The position numbers and the translations under genes were made by a program. The notes below the pieces were generated by a model. The model was not told the origin of the DNA. It did no database searches and saw only the letters and a program-made list of their open reading frames with translations. Of a DNA stretch of 64,000 nucleotides, positions 7,721-16,506 are shown in pieces (the first letter of the stretch is position 1; every line of letters starts with the position of its first letter). Location: NCBI GenBank assembly GCA_964494475.1, contig CAZBRS010000018.1, positions 28,468-92,467 of the forward strand, given 5' to 3'. Origin of the DNA: CAZBRS01 sp964494475 (lineage in GTDB: Bacteria > Myxococcota_A > UBA9042 > CAZBRS01).

Positions 7721-9340
7721 ATGCGAATCACGATATCCATGATGGCGCTCGGCGTGGGGCTCGGCCTCTGGGGATGCGGGGCGACCTCGGCCGGCGAGGG
7801 TTCGTGGGCCGGGTCCGACGACACCCTCTCGGCCTCGGAGACCTCGTCCCCCTGGGAGCCCGGCGGCGACCAGGCCGACGCCTCGGCGGACACGTCCGAT
7901 GGCTACTACGAAGAGCCCGAGCAGGCGTTCGCGTTCAACTCGGCGGCCGTGGGCGAGACCGTGGTCTTCGTGGTCGACACCAACCGCGATCAGCTGCTGT
8001 GGGTCGACGCGGCCAGCCTGAAGATCCGCGCGGTCAAGGTGGGTGACCAGCCCGTGCTGGTGAAGGCCTTCCCGGGCACCGACACGGCGCTGGTGCTGAA
8101 CCAGGGCAGCCAGACGGCCAGCCTGGTCAGCGTGGTCGGGGGCGAGGCCGAGGTGCGCCACTTCGACGTGCTGCCGGGCGTGAACACCGTGGCCATGTCG
8201 CCCTACGGGCCCTACGCGGTGCTCTACTTCGCGTGGGGGCAGGGCACGACCACGCTGGGCGCGCTGAACGCCGTCAACGTGCTCCGCGCCGAGGCGGGCA
8301 AGCAGGCGCTCGTCGAGGTGGGAACGGGCTTCAAGCCCGCGGCCGTGGCCTTCCGCGAAGACGGCGGCGCGCTGTACGTGGTGAGCCAGGCCGGCCTCAC
8401 GCAGGTCGACCTGCCCACCGACATCGACGCGCCCCGCTTCCGGCCTCCGCTCCCCCTGGTCGACGATCCGCTGCTCGACCAGTACGAGCGCGAGGTGCAG
8501 GTGACCGCCGACGGCGCCTACGCCCTCACGCGCGTCGTCGGGCAGCCGGTGGTGTCGATCCTCGACGTGGCCGCAAAGACGGCACGCTCGTTCTCGTCGG
8601 TCGAGGGCTGGATTCCCTCGGACCTCGACCTCATCCCGGCCCAGGCGCGCTTCGTGCTCACCCTGCGCGACGCGCGGCGGGTGCAGGTGATCGACATGGC
8701 CGGCCTGTTGGCCGGCGACGCGGCGGCGGTCGACGAGGTGACCACCGGCGACGTGCCCCTCGGCCTCGCCGAGATCGCCCCCGACGGCAAGACCGCGCTC
8801 CTCTACACGACCACGGCCGACTCGAAGACCATGGGCCTGCTCGACCTGGACGCCCCCGAGCTCGAGCTCGCCTACGTGCCGCTGCACAAGACGGTGCGCT
8901 CGGCCGTGGTCGAGCCGGGCTCCGAGTTCGGCGTGCTCTACCACGACCGCGCGCCGGGTACGCCTTCGCCCTCGGACACCTTCGACCAGCTGGTGGCCAA
9001 GAGCCACGGCTACTCGGTGATCGACCTCGCGAGCGGCTACGTGCAGCCGTTCCTCACCGACCACGAGCCCAAGGACCTGGTCTTCCTGCCCGAGCACCAC
9101 AAGATGATCGTGCTCCTGCCCGATCCGGACAACCTCGACCACCGCGTGGAGGTGGTCGACTTCCTGCGGCTGCTCGCCACGTCGCACCCGCTGTACGCGA
9201 GGCCGCTGTCGGTGCAGGCCTTCAAGGGCGCGCCCAAGGCCGTGATCCTCGAGGAGCACCTGTCGGGCCGCCTGACCATCCTCGACACCGACACCCAGGG
9301 CACCGAGAGCGTGACGGGCTTCCACCTGAACGCCGAATAG
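7721..9340 (+). CDS. Lipoprotein with YVTN-type beta-propeller
   Basis: This 539-residue lipoprotein starts with a signal peptide and lipobox LGLWGC (Cys19), then an acidic/Ser-rich linker (about 20-60), then a propeller with blades of the pattern VVFVVDTNRDQLLWVDAASL, AVAFREDGGALYVVSQAGL and LAEIAPDGKTALLYTT. Proteins of this shape in myxobacteria are surface-anchored and may bind protein or sugar ligands; no catalytic residue set is visible. A GGAGG sequence lies about ten bases before the ATG. The gene is followed by a probable promoter for the next operon rather than an obvious terminator. Confidence 0.72.
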   Translation: MRITISMMALGVGLGLWGCGATSAGEGSWAGSDDTLSASETSSPWEPGGDQADASADTSDGYYEEPEQAFAFNSAAVGETVVFVVDTNRDQLLWVDAASLKIRAVKVGDQPVLVKAFPGTDTALVLNQGSQTASLVSVVGGEAEVRHFDVLPGVNTVAMSPYGPYAVLYFAWGQGTTTLGALNAVNVLRAEAGKQALVEVGTGFKPAAVAFREDGGALYVVSQAGLTQVDLPTDIDAPRFRPPLPLVDDPLLDQYEREVQVTADGAYALTRVVGQPVVSILDVAAKTARSFSSVEGWIPSDLDLIPAQARFVLTLRDARRVQVIDMAGLLAGDAAAVDEVTTGDVPLGLAEIAPDGKTALLYTTTADSKTMGLLDLDAPELELAYVPLHKTVRSAVVEPGSEFGVLYHDRAPGTPSPSDTFDQLVAKSHGYSVIDLASGYVQPFLTDHEPKDLVFLPEHHKMIVLLPDPDNLDHRVEVVDFLRLLATSHPLYARPLSVQAFKGAPKAVILEEHLSGRLTILDTDTQGTESVTGFHLNAE

Positions 9341-9356
9341 TCCGACCGAAGGCCGG

Positions 9357-9385
9357 TTGTCATTCCGCTCCCCTTGGGGTACCGT
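9357..9385 (+). promoter_or_regulatory. Putative promoter for the PHP/acyl-CoA operon
   Basis: TTGTCA (9357-9362), a 17-base spacer and TACCGT (9380-9385), placed 38 bases before the PHP gene ATG at 9424. The -10 is imperfect. Confidence 0.45.
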
Positions 9386-9423
9386 CCTCACCATCTGGTT
9401 GCTGTAAAGAGGACCGGTCCGGC

Positions 9424-9987
9424 ATGGTGTTGAGGGGCGCCTTGCACACGCACAGCACGTGCTCGGACGGGCGGCTCACCGTGCCCCAGGTGCTCGCGCG
9501 CTACACGGCCCTGGGCTTCGACTTCGTGGCGCTCACCGACCACGACACGCTGCTGCGCGACGGCTGCTACCAGCGCGCGCTCGAGGGCGTGTCGACCGAC
9601 CTCGTCGTCTTCACCGGCGTCGAGCTCACGGTGTTCGAGAAGGGCTACGTGCACGTGGGGCGCATCCAGGGCGAGACGCAGGTGCTGCACGTGTTCAACC
9701 ACCCGGCCGAGCTCGGCCTGCCGGTCGAGAAGGCCCTCGAGCGCATCCGGGCCGTGGCGGGCACGCTGCCCCTCGACGCGGTCGAGGTCACGGCGCACGG
9801 CTTCGCCACCCCCGAGTACGACCGACCCGAGCTGCCGCTCGTGAAGGTGGCCACCGACGACAGCCACACGGCCGAGGCGTGCGGTCGCGCCTGGATCGAG
9901 CTCAGCTGCCGCCGCGCCAAGGACGACATCCTCAAGGCGATCAAGGCGGGCGATTTCTGGAACTGCCTGGCTTCGTCCAGGGCCTAG
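9424..9987 (+). CDS. PHP-domain metal-dependent phosphoesterase
   Basis: This 187-residue protein has the metal-binding signature of the PHP superfamily: HTHSTCSDG (His8, His10, Asp15), then LTDHDT (Asp39, His40, Asp41), Glu in TGVELTV, His in HVFNHP, and VATDDSHT near residue 143. Family members hydrolyse phosphate esters such as 3',5'-nucleoside bisphosphates or histidinol phosphate; the stand-alone short form here is closest in style to YciV/TrpH-like enzymes, but the substrate is not readable. It begins the operon and lies 14 bases before the first acyl-CoA dehydrogenase. Its link to acyl-CoA metabolism is unclear and may be only transcriptional. Confidence 0.85.
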   Translation: MVLRGALHTHSTCSDGRLTVPQVLARYTALGFDFVALTDHDTLLRDGCYQRALEGVSTDLVVFTGVELTVFEKGYVHVGRIQGETQVLHVFNHPAELGLPVEKALERIRAVAGTLPLDAVEVTAHGFATPEYDRPELPLVKVATDDSHTAEACGRAWIELSCRRAKDDILKAIKAGDFWNCLASSRA

Positions 9988-10001
9988 GGAAAGGAGCCCC
10001 C

Positions 10002-11156
10002 ATGGACTTCGCGTTCACCGAGGAGCAGCTCATCTTCCGGCGCGCGGTCTACGACTACGCCGTGAAGCACGTGGCGCCCTTCGCCGAGGCGGCCGACGCG
10101 CGCAGCGAGTTCAGCTTCGAGGCCTGGAAGAAGCTCGGCGACTTCGGCCTGCTTGGGCTGCACTACCCGGCCGAGTACGGCGGCCAGGAGTCCGACGTGC
10201 TGACCGCGTGCCTGGCCTCCGAGGCGCTCGGCGAGGCCGGCGTCGACGGCGGGCTCATGCTGGCCCTCGGCGCCCACACCTACCTGTGTGGCGACACGAT
10301 CCTGCAGTACGGCACGGAGGAGCAGAAGCGGCGCTACCTGCCGAAGCTCGCGTCGGGCGAGTGGATCGGCTGCATGGGGTTGACCGAGCCCGGCGCGGGC
10401 TCCGACGCGGCCTCCATCCGCACGCGCGCCGAGCGGCGGGGCGATCGGTTCGTGCTGAACGGCACCAAGATGTTCATCACGAACGCGCCCTACGCGCAGG
10501 TGGCCGTGATCTTCGCCGTCACCGACAAGGAGGCCGGGCACTTCGGCATCTCGGCCTTCCTGGTCGAGAAGGACACCCCCGGCTTCCGCGCGGGCAAGAA
10601 GCTGAACAAGCTCGGCGTGCGCTCGTCGGCCACCTCCGAGCTCATCCTCGAGGACGTCGAGATCCCGGCCCAGAACCTGCTCGGCCAGGAGGGCGAGGGC
10701 TTCCTCATCGCCCTGGGCGCCCTCGAGTGGGACCGCTCGGCGTTGCTGGCGCCGCTGGTGGGCTCGATGCAGAAGGCCTTGAACGACAGCGCGCGCTACG
10801 TGCTCGATCGCAAGCAGTTCGGGCGGCCCGTGGCCGACTTCCAGGCGGTGCAGCGCAAGATCGCCGACATCAAGGTGTACGTCGAGGCCGCGCGCCTGCT
10901 GGTCTACCGCATCGCCTGGAACAAGGACCGGGGTCAGCCCTTGAACCACCTCGAGGCGTCGGTCGCCAAGCTGTTCGTGGGCGACTGGGGCCTGCAGGCG
11001 GCGTCGGAGGCCGTGCAGCTCCATGGCGGCTACGGGTACATCCACGAGTTTCCGGTCGAGCGCGTGTTCCGCGACGCCAAGCTGGCCCAGATCGGCGGCG
11101 GCACCTCCGAGGTGCAGCGCATGATCATCTCGCGGCTCTTGAAGGGGGGGCTCTGA
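10002..11156 (+). CDS. Acyl-CoA dehydrogenase (isovaleryl/long-chain type catalytic Glu position)
   Basis: This 384-residue flavoenzyme makes the alpha,beta double bond in an acyl-CoA. Visible are the first signature GLTEPGAGSDAASI, the FAD/substrate region FVLNGTKMFITNA, the Arg/Asp block YVLDRKQFGRPVADFQAVQ, and QLHGGYGYIHEFPVERVFRDAKL near the end. At the position of the MCAD catalytic Glu (usually EGT) it reads GGGTSEVQR. A Glu is present in GALEWDRSA, the place used by isovaleryl- and long-chain enzymes. AAGGAG precedes the ATG by about eight bases. The stop overlaps the start of the second dehydrogenase (TGATG), which suggests a hetero-oligomer like ChsE1-ChsE2 of steroid-degrading actinobacteria. 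Confidence 0.92.
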   Translation: MDFAFTEEQLIFRRAVYDYAVKHVAPFAEAADARSEFSFEAWKKLGDFGLLGLHYPAEYGGQESDVLTACLASEALGEAGVDGGLMLALGAHTYLCGDTILQYGTEEQKRRYLPKLASGEWIGCMGLTEPGAGSDAASIRTRAERRGDRFVLNGTKMFITNAPYAQVAVIFAVTDKEAGHFGISAFLVEKDTPGFRAGKKLNKLGVRSSATSELILEDVEIPAQNLLGQEGEGFLIALGALEWDRSALLAPLVGSMQKALNDSARYVLDRKQFGRPVADFQAVQRKIADIKVYVEAARLLVYRIAWNKDRGQPLNHLEASVAKLFVGDWGLQAASEAVQLHGGYGYIHEFPVERVFRDAKLAQIGGGTSEVQRMIISRLLKGGL

Positions 11157-12319
11157 TGAACTTCGAGTACGCTCCGGAAGAGCTGGCGAAGAGCCAGGAG
11201 TTCGCGGCGTTCTGCGCCACGCGGCTCGCCGAGGTGCCCGACACCGAGCCGCCGGTGGCGCGCCACGAGGCCGTGCGCAGGAATCTGGCCACCCTGGGGG
11301 CCGCGGGCCTGCTGGGCCTCGAGGTGGCGGTGGCCGACGGAGGGCTCGGCCTGGGGGCGCTGGCGGCGTTGCCGTACCATGTGGCGCTGGCGCGCGCGTC
11401 GGCCTCGACCTTCGCGGCCGCCGAGGCCTCGGTGGCCACCGTGGGTGGGCTGCTGGCGCGCCTGGGCACGCCCGCGCAGAAGCAGCGCTTCCTCCCCGGG
11501 CTGCTGGCCGGGAGCGCGTTGGCCGCCTTCGCCGTGACCGAGGCGGCGGCGGGCTCCGACCTGTCGACCACGGCCGCCACGGCCGCGCCTTCGGACGGGG
11601 GCTGGAGGTTGAACGGCACGAAGATCCTGGTTACCAACGCACCCCTGGCCGACCTGGCGCTGGTGCTGGCGCAGGTCGACCCGGCAGCCCCCGCCGACAC
11701 CGGGTTGGCCCTGTTCCTGGTGCCCTGCGCGTCGCCGGGCGTGACCGTCGGCCCCGCCGAGGAGACGCTGGGGCTGCGGGGCATGACCCTCGGCAGCCTG
11801 GCGCTGGTCGACTGCGAGCTGCCCGCCGAGGCGCTGCTCGGGCCGGCGGGCGCGGGCCTCGGGGCCGTGCACGAGGCGTTGCTGGAGGGGTGCCTGCGCT
11901 ACGCGGCCTACTCGCTCGGCCTGATCGAGCGCTGCGTCGACCTGGCCCTCGGTCACGCCACCACGCGTACGCTGGGGGGCAAGCCCATCTTCCGGCACCA
12001 GGAGGTCTCGTTCAAGCTGGCCGACATGTACGCGCTCAGTGACACCGCGCTGCAGTTGACGCGCCACGCCGCGTGGAGCCGCGATCAGCAGGGCGCGAAG
12101 GCGGCCACGCTCATCCAGGCGGCCAAGCTCTTCGCGAGCGAGGCGCTGGCGCGCGTGGCGCACCTGGCGGTGCAGGTTCACGGGGGGCAGGGCTTCCTGG
12201 CGGCGCATCCGGTGGAGCGGCTGTACCGCGACGCGCGCTACGCCGAGTTGGCCAAGGTGAGCTCCGAGTTGCTGCGCGTGCGCATCGCCGCCGACGTCTT
12301 CCGCGGCGTGGGGAGGTAG
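11156..12319 (+). CDS. Diverged acyl-CoA dehydrogenase subunit
   Basis: This 387-residue protein has the full acyl-CoA dehydrogenase fold: FAVTEAAAGSDLSTTA, LNGTKILVTNA, a middle beta region, then VQVHGGQGFLAAHPVERLYRD. The C-terminal motif that normally reads GGTSEIQR is replaced by LAKVSSELLRVR, so the FAD/catalytic end is degenerate. In actinobacterial cholesterol-side-chain enzymes a catalytic and a degenerate subunit form an alpha2beta2 dehydrogenase. The one-base TGATG overlap with the preceding gene fits that model. Whether it binds FAD by itself is doubtful. Confidence 0.88.
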   Translation: MNFEYAPEELAKSQEFAAFCATRLAEVPDTEPPVARHEAVRRNLATLGAAGLLGLEVAVADGGLGLGALAALPYHVALARASASTFAAAEASVATVGGLLARLGTPAQKQRFLPGLLAGSALAAFAVTEAAAGSDLSTTAATAAPSDGGWRLNGTKILVTNAPLADLALVLAQVDPAAPADTGLALFLVPCASPGVTVGPAEETLGLRGMTLGSLALVDCELPAEALLGPAGAGLGAVHEALLEGCLRYAAYSLGLIERCVDLALGHATTRTLGGKPIFRHQEVSFKLADMYALSDTALQLTRHAAWSRDQQGAKAATLIQAAKLFASEALARVAHLAVQVHGGQGFLAAHPVERLYRDARYAELAKVSSELLRVRIAADVFRGVGR

Positions 12320-12322
12320 AGC

Positions 12323-13471
12323 ATGACCGATCGCGTGGGGATCTGCGCCGTCGCCCAGACGACGTACGTTCGTGACCGCTCGGATCAGCGCTTCCAGGGG
12401 ATGGCGCTGGAGGTGGTCGGCGAGCTGCGCCGCCAGACCGGCCTCGGCTTCGAGCCGGGCCGGGGCATCGACGCCACCATCAGCGTGTCCGACGACCTGT
12501 TCGACGCCCGCACCATCTCGGACAACGCCATGACCGATGTGCTGGGCGCGCACCTCGGGTGCGAGGAGAAGGTGGCCCAGGAGGGGCTGCAGGCGCTGTA
12601 CTACGGCCTGGCCATGATCCGCTCGGGCCACGCCGACGTGGTGCTGGTGGTCGGGCACTGCAAGGAGTCGCAGGGCGAGAGCCGCAACCAGGTGACCCAC
12701 CTGGCCTTCGACCCGTTCTTCACGCGGCCCGTGGGGCTCGACTTCCAGGCCGCGGCCGCGCTGCAGGCGCAGGCCTACCAGGCCGCGGCGGGCCTCACCG
12801 AGCGGCACCTGGCCGAGATCGTCGTGCGCGCCCGCGCGGCCGGCGCCGCCAACCCGCACACGCCTGAGATCACCGCCGTCACCGCCGACGAGGTGCTGGC
12901 GTCGCCCATGCTGGCCGATCCGATCCGCCAGGCGCACGCCTGGCCGGTCTCCGACGGGGCCGTGGGGTTGATCCTGGCCTCCGAGGAGCGCGCGCGTGCT
13001 TTGACGGGAACGCCCGTGTGGCTCGAGGGGGTGGGCTGCTGCCTCGACACCTTCTTCCTCGGTGACCGTGACCTCACGGGCAACTTCGCGCTGAAGAAGG
13101 CCGCCGCGCGCGCCTACGAGCGGGCGGGCGTGGCCGACCCCCGGACCGCCTTCGACGTGGTCGAGGTATCCGACGCCTACGCCTACCAGCAGCCGCTGTG
13201 GCTCGAAGGTCTCGGCCTCTGCGACCCCGGGCGGGGAGCGCGCTTCCTGGACGGTGGGGGCGCCGAGCGCGCGAACGTGAACCGCTCGGGGGGGCTCCTG
13301 GCCGGCAACCCGCTGATCCTCGGGGGGTTGGTGCGCGCCGTCGAGGCCACGCTGCAGCTCACGGGGCGGGCGGGCACCCGCCAGGTGCCGAGCGCCCGGC
13401 GGGCGTTGGCTCAGGGCGCCATGGGGCCCGCGGGGCAGTTCCACTCCGTCGCCGTGCTCGCCAGGGATTGA
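12323..13471 (+). CDS. Thiolase-fold protein lacking the nucleophilic Cys (Ltp/SCPx-like)
   Basis: This 382-residue protein belongs to the thiolase superfamily: start RVGICAVAQTTYV, central VAQEGLQALYYGLAMIRSGH, and end NVNRSGGLLAGNPLILGG. Where thiolases carry the nucleophile in CASG, this protein reads AQEG, so it cannot form the usual acyl-Cys intermediate. Such lipid-transfer/aldolase variants (Ltp2-like) cleave beta-hydroxyacyl-CoA by a retro-aldol route together with a DUF35 partner, and DUF35 proteins are encoded downstream. The gene starts three bases after the previous stop. Its exact substrate is unknown; steroid or branched side chains are a reasonable guess. Confidence 0.82.
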   Translation: MTDRVGICAVAQTTYVRDRSDQRFQGMALEVVGELRRQTGLGFEPGRGIDATISVSDDLFDARTISDNAMTDVLGAHLGCEEKVAQEGLQALYYGLAMIRSGHADVVLVVGHCKESQGESRNQVTHLAFDPFFTRPVGLDFQAAAALQAQAYQAAAGLTERHLAEIVVRARAAGAANPHTPEITAVTADEVLASPMLADPIRQAHAWPVSDGAVGLILASEERARALTGTPVWLEGVGCCLDTFFLGDRDLTGNFALKKAAARAYERAGVADPRTAFDVVEVSDAYAYQQPLWLEGLGLCDPGRGARFLDGGGAERANVNRSGGLLAGNPLILGGLVRAVEATLQLTGRAGTRQVPSARRALAQGAMGPAGQFHSVAVLARD

Positions 13472-13482
13472 GGGGGACCACC

Positions 13483-14691
13483 ATGACGCACAAGCGACGG
13501 AACGTCGGCATCCTCGGCACCGGGCAGACCGTGCACTCGAGCCACCGCGAAGACGTGAACCAGCCCGAGCTCATCTGGGAGGCCGTCAGCGCGGCCCTGG
13601 CCGACGCGGGCGTGGGCCTCGACGACATCGGCTGCATCGTGCACGGCAACATGGAGCTGTTCGAGATGGTGCACCAGCCCGACCTGTGGCACGTGCTCGG
13701 CACGGGCGCCTACGGCAAGGAGGCCCTGCGGGTCACCACGGGCGGCACCACGGGCGCCACGCTGGCCTGCGCCGGCGATCACCTGGTGGCCTCGGGGCTG
13801 CACGATCTGGTGCTGGTGGTCGGCTTCGAGAAGCTGCAGGAGGGCCACACCACGGGCGGCATCACCAACATGGCCGACCCGCTGTGGGGGCGCAGCCTGC
13901 AGACCGGGGCCCTCACGGGCATGACCGCGCAGGCCATGATCGACGAGTTCGGCGCCGAACGCGCCAAGCGAGCCGCCATGCGCCACCGCGTGCTCATGGA
14001 CCGCCACGCCATGAAGAACCGGCACGCCCACCGGCGCTTCGGCCTGACCTTCGAGCAGATCGACGATCTGATGCGCACCAGCCCCCCGCTGGTGGGCGAA
14101 TTGCGCATGATCCACATGTGCTCCCAGAGCGACGGCGCGTGCGCCGTGGTCCTCTGCAGCGAGGAGGTCGCGCGGCGCCTGGGGAAGAAGGTGGCCTGGA
14201 TCCACGATCACGTGACCGTGCACCGCGAGGAGACCTTCACCCTGTTCGGGCAAGAGAAGGTGAAGTCCACCATGCGCGTGGCGGCCGAGCGCCTGTTCGC
14301 GCGGAACGGCATCAGCGATCCGCGCCGGCAGCTCGACCTGTTCGAGATGTACGACCCCTCCAGTTGGTGGGGCCTCGACTGGCTGCGCGAGTTCCTGCTG
14401 CTCGAGGGCGACCAGCACCTGCAGATGGTCGAGAACGACGAGATCGCCCTGGACGGGAGCTTCCCCGTGAACCCCTCGGGCGGCGTGATCGCCTCGAACC
14501 CCATCGGCGCCACGGCGCTGGTGCGCGTGGCCGAGGCGGCCAACCAGATCCGCGGGTGCGCGGGCGAGCACCAGGTCGCGAAGACCGTCCGGCGGGCGCT
14601 GGCGTCGGGCTTCGGCGGCACGTACTGGACGGTGCTCATGCTGCTCGGCGCCGACCCGCTACCTCTCGAGCGCGATGGAGGTGCGGCATGA
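13483..14691 (+). CDS. Second thiolase-fold protein without active Cys (Ltp/SCPx-like)
   Basis: This 402-residue thiolase-superfamily protein begins RRNVGILGTGQTVHSS. In place of the nucleophilic Cys block it has VTTGGTTGATLACAG, and near the end the conserved NPSGGVIASNPIGATAL loop. It resembles the nonspecific lipid-transfer/acetyl-CoA acetyltransferase-like proteins that pair with DUF35 zinc-ribbon proteins. Together with the preceding gene it may form a heterodimer. Its stop overlaps the SCP2-DUF35 fusion start (ATGA at 14688-14691), a typical sign of partner proteins. AGGGGGACC precedes the ATG. Confidence 0.82.
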   Translation: MTHKRRNVGILGTGQTVHSSHREDVNQPELIWEAVSAALADAGVGLDDIGCIVHGNMELFEMVHQPDLWHVLGTGAYGKEALRVTTGGTTGATLACAGDHLVASGLHDLVLVVGFEKLQEGHTTGGITNMADPLWGRSLQTGALTGMTAQAMIDEFGAERAKRAAMRHRVLMDRHAMKNRHAHRRFGLTFEQIDDLMRTSPPLVGELRMIHMCSQSDGACAVVLCSEEVARRLGKKVAWIHDHVTVHREETFTLFGQEKVKSTMRVAAERLFARNGISDPRRQLDLFEMYDPSSWWGLDWLREFLLLEGDQHLQMVENDEIALDGSFPVNPSGGVIASNPIGATALVRVAEAANQIRGCAGEHQVAKTVRRALASGFGGTYWTVLMLLGADPLPLERDGGAA

Positions 14692-15548
14692 GCGACGTGA
14701 AGACCGAAGCGCGGCCCGAGGGCGTCACGGTCGCCGACATCTTCGGCACCATGGAGGGGCGCGTGAACCCCGGCGGAGTGGCTGGCGTCAGCGCCAACTA
14801 CGCGTACAAGGTGACGGGCGAGGGCGGGGGCGAGTGGACGGTGTGCGTGAAGGACGGCGGCGTGAGGGTGCTGGCGGGCGTGCACGAGCCCGCCGTGACC
14901 TCGACCATCAGCGCGGCCGACTGGATCGACCTGACCCTCGGCAAGCTGGACGGCATGACGGCCTTCACGTCGGGGCGCCTGACGGTCGAGGGCGACCTGG
15001 GGCTCATGGGGAAGGCCTCGAAGTTCTTCAAGAAGTACCTGCCCCCCGGGGGCGAGGCGCGCGAGGCCCCCAAGGCCGAGCTGATCGTCTTGAAGCAGCT
15101 CTTGTCGTTGAACCAGCGCTTCGCGACGGGGCCGCTCCTGGGGCGCTTCCTGGCCGAGCTGCGCGACCACAAGCGCCTGCTCGCGAACCAGTGCCCGGTG
15201 TGCGGGCGCAAGCAGATTCCGCCGCGCGAGGTGTGCGCCGTGTGCCACGTGCCGGTCGACGAACTGGTCGAGGTGGGGCCGGCGGGCGTGGTCTGCTTCT
15301 ACGACATCGCCTACTACGCGAGCCCCGACCCGCTGACGGGCGAGAGCCGCGAGACGCCCTACTGCTCGGCGTTCATCCTGCTCGACGGGTGCGCGGGCAA
15401 CGACGTGCTGTGGCACGAGGTGAAGCCGACCGACATCCCCCGGCTGAAGCCCGGCGTGCGCGTGCGGCCCGTGTGGGCCGAGCAGCGCGCGGGGGCCATC
15501 ACCGACATTCGCTACTTCGAGATCGTCGACGAGGCGGTGACCGCATGA
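14688..15548 (+). CDS. SCP2 sterol-binding domain fused to a DUF35 (rubredoxin-like Zn ribbon + OB fold) protein
   Basis: This 286-residue protein joins two parts. Residues about 10-120 look like an SCP2 lipid-binding domain (WTVCVKDGGVRV, then GKLDGMTAFTSGRLTVEGDL), which holds a lipid or acyl chain in a hydrophobic tunnel. From about 150 onward it is DUF35: the zinc ribbon CPVCGRKQIPPREVCAVC (two CxxC pairs) and an OB-fold end. DUF35 proteins assist thiolase-fold enzymes, and in steroid degradation they activate the Ltp2 aldolase. Fusion of a sterol carrier module to the DUF35 partner would let one polypeptide present the substrate and support the aldolase. Overlaps on both sides are four bases. 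Confidence 0.85.
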   Translation: MSDVKTEARPEGVTVADIFGTMEGRVNPGGVAGVSANYAYKVTGEGGGEWTVCVKDGGVRVLAGVHEPAVTSTISAADWIDLTLGKLDGMTAFTSGRLTVEGDLGLMGKASKFFKKYLPPGGEAREAPKAELIVLKQLLSLNQRFATGPLLGRFLAELRDHKRLLANQCPVCGRKQIPPREVCAVCHVPVDELVEVGPAGVVCFYDIAYYASPDPLTGESRETPYCSAFILLDGCAGNDVLWHEVKPTDIPRLKPGVRVRPVWAEQRAGAITDIRYFEIVDEAVTA

Positions 15549-16441
15549 GCACGACCCTGAAGGCCACAGCGAGCGACGCGTTCGTGATCGAGGGCAAGCT
15601 GGCGCTGCCGTACCAGTACTTCGCGGGGGCCACGGGCAGCCGCTTCCTGGTGGCGCTCCGCGACGAGCACAAGCTGCTGGGTACGCGCTGCCCCACCTGC
15701 GGCAAGGTGACCGTGCCGCCGCGGCCGACCTGCGAGCTGCACCCCGGGCCGGCCACCGAATGGGTGAGCCTGCCGGGCACCGGCGAGATCGCCGGCTTCA
15801 CGGTGATCCGCTACGCAGAGCCCTACCAGCCCTGCAAGCCGCCCTACGTGCTGGCGCTCATCAAGCTGGACGGCGCCGACAGCCGATTGACCCACGTGGT
15901 CAAGGGCGTGGCCCCCAGCCAGGTGCGGGTGGGCCTGCGCGTGAAGCCGGTGTTCGCGAAGGCGCCCGTCTCGACCCTTCTGGCCATCGACCACTTCGAG
16001 CCCGACGAGAGCCCGTTCCAGCTGGGCCTCGGCTACGACGAGCTCGAGGTGGGCATGAGCGCGTCGGTGTCGAAGACCATCACCGAGACCGACGTGTACC
16101 TGTTCGCGGGCATCTCGGGCGACTTCAACCCCATGCACGTGAACGAGCAGTTCGCGAAGACCACGCCCTTCGGCACGCGCATCGCCCACGGGGCGCTGGC
16201 GCAGTCGCTGCTGGCGCCGGTCCTGGGCATGAAGCTGCCGGGGCTCGGCACCATCGCCCTCGAGGTCACGGCGCGCTTCAAGGCGCCCACGCACTTCGGC
16301 GACACCATCACGTGCAAGGCCACCGTGTCGGAGCTGTTGCCCGAGAAGAGGTGGGTGCGCCTGAGCGCGGTGTGGACCAACCAGGACGGGCAGGTGGTGG
16401 CCACGGGCTCGGCGCTGGTGCTGCCTCCGCAGAAGGGGTAG
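15545..16441 (+). CDS. DUF35-MaoC hydratase fusion (ChsH2-like arrangement)
   Basis: This 298-residue fusion has an N-terminal DUF35 part with ribbon CPTCGKVTVPPRPTC (the fourth ligand is not an obvious Cys) and OB fold, then a MaoC hot-dog hydratase from about 165. The hydratase-2 motif is clear: FAGISGDFNPMHVNEQFA, with the catalytic Asp and His. It would hydrate the enoyl-CoA made by the dehydrogenases, and its DUF35 part could dock on a thiolase-fold aldolase. The same domain pair occurs in ChsH2 of Mycobacterium, although there the order is MaoC then DUF35. It is the last gene of the operon and converges on the radical-SAM gene to its right. Confidence 0.87.
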   Translation: MSTTLKATASDAFVIEGKLALPYQYFAGATGSRFLVALRDEHKLLGTRCPTCGKVTVPPRPTCELHPGPATEWVSLPGTGEIAGFTVIRYAEPYQPCKPPYVLALIKLDGADSRLTHVVKGVAPSQVRVGLRVKPVFAKAPVSTLLAIDHFEPDESPFQLGLGYDELEVGMSASVSKTITETDVYLFAGISGDFNPMHVNEQFAKTTPFGTRIAHGALAQSLLAPVLGMKLPGLGTIALEVTARFKAPTHFGDTITCKATVSELLPEKRWVRLSAVWTNQDGQVVATGSALVLPPQKG

Positions 16442-16453
16442 GGGCGCGCGGGA

Positions 16454-16476
16454 CGCCGGCGGACCCGCCGCCGGCG
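16454..16476. terminator. GC-rich hairpin between convergent genes
   Basis: Nine-base arms (16454-16462 and 16468-16476) pair perfectly around a 5-base loop. There is no T-tract on either side, so it may be a weak or bidirectional terminator or simply a stable stem between the MaoC gene and the convergent radical-SAM gene. Confidence 0.4.
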
Positions 16477-16506
16477 ATCGCCTTCCGGCCCACCTCTCCG
16501 TGCGAT

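Noticed and set aside
12323..14691. Classical beta-ketothiolases
   Set aside because: Both lack the nucleophilic Cys of CASG, so they are read as Ltp/SCPx-like aldolase or transfer proteins.
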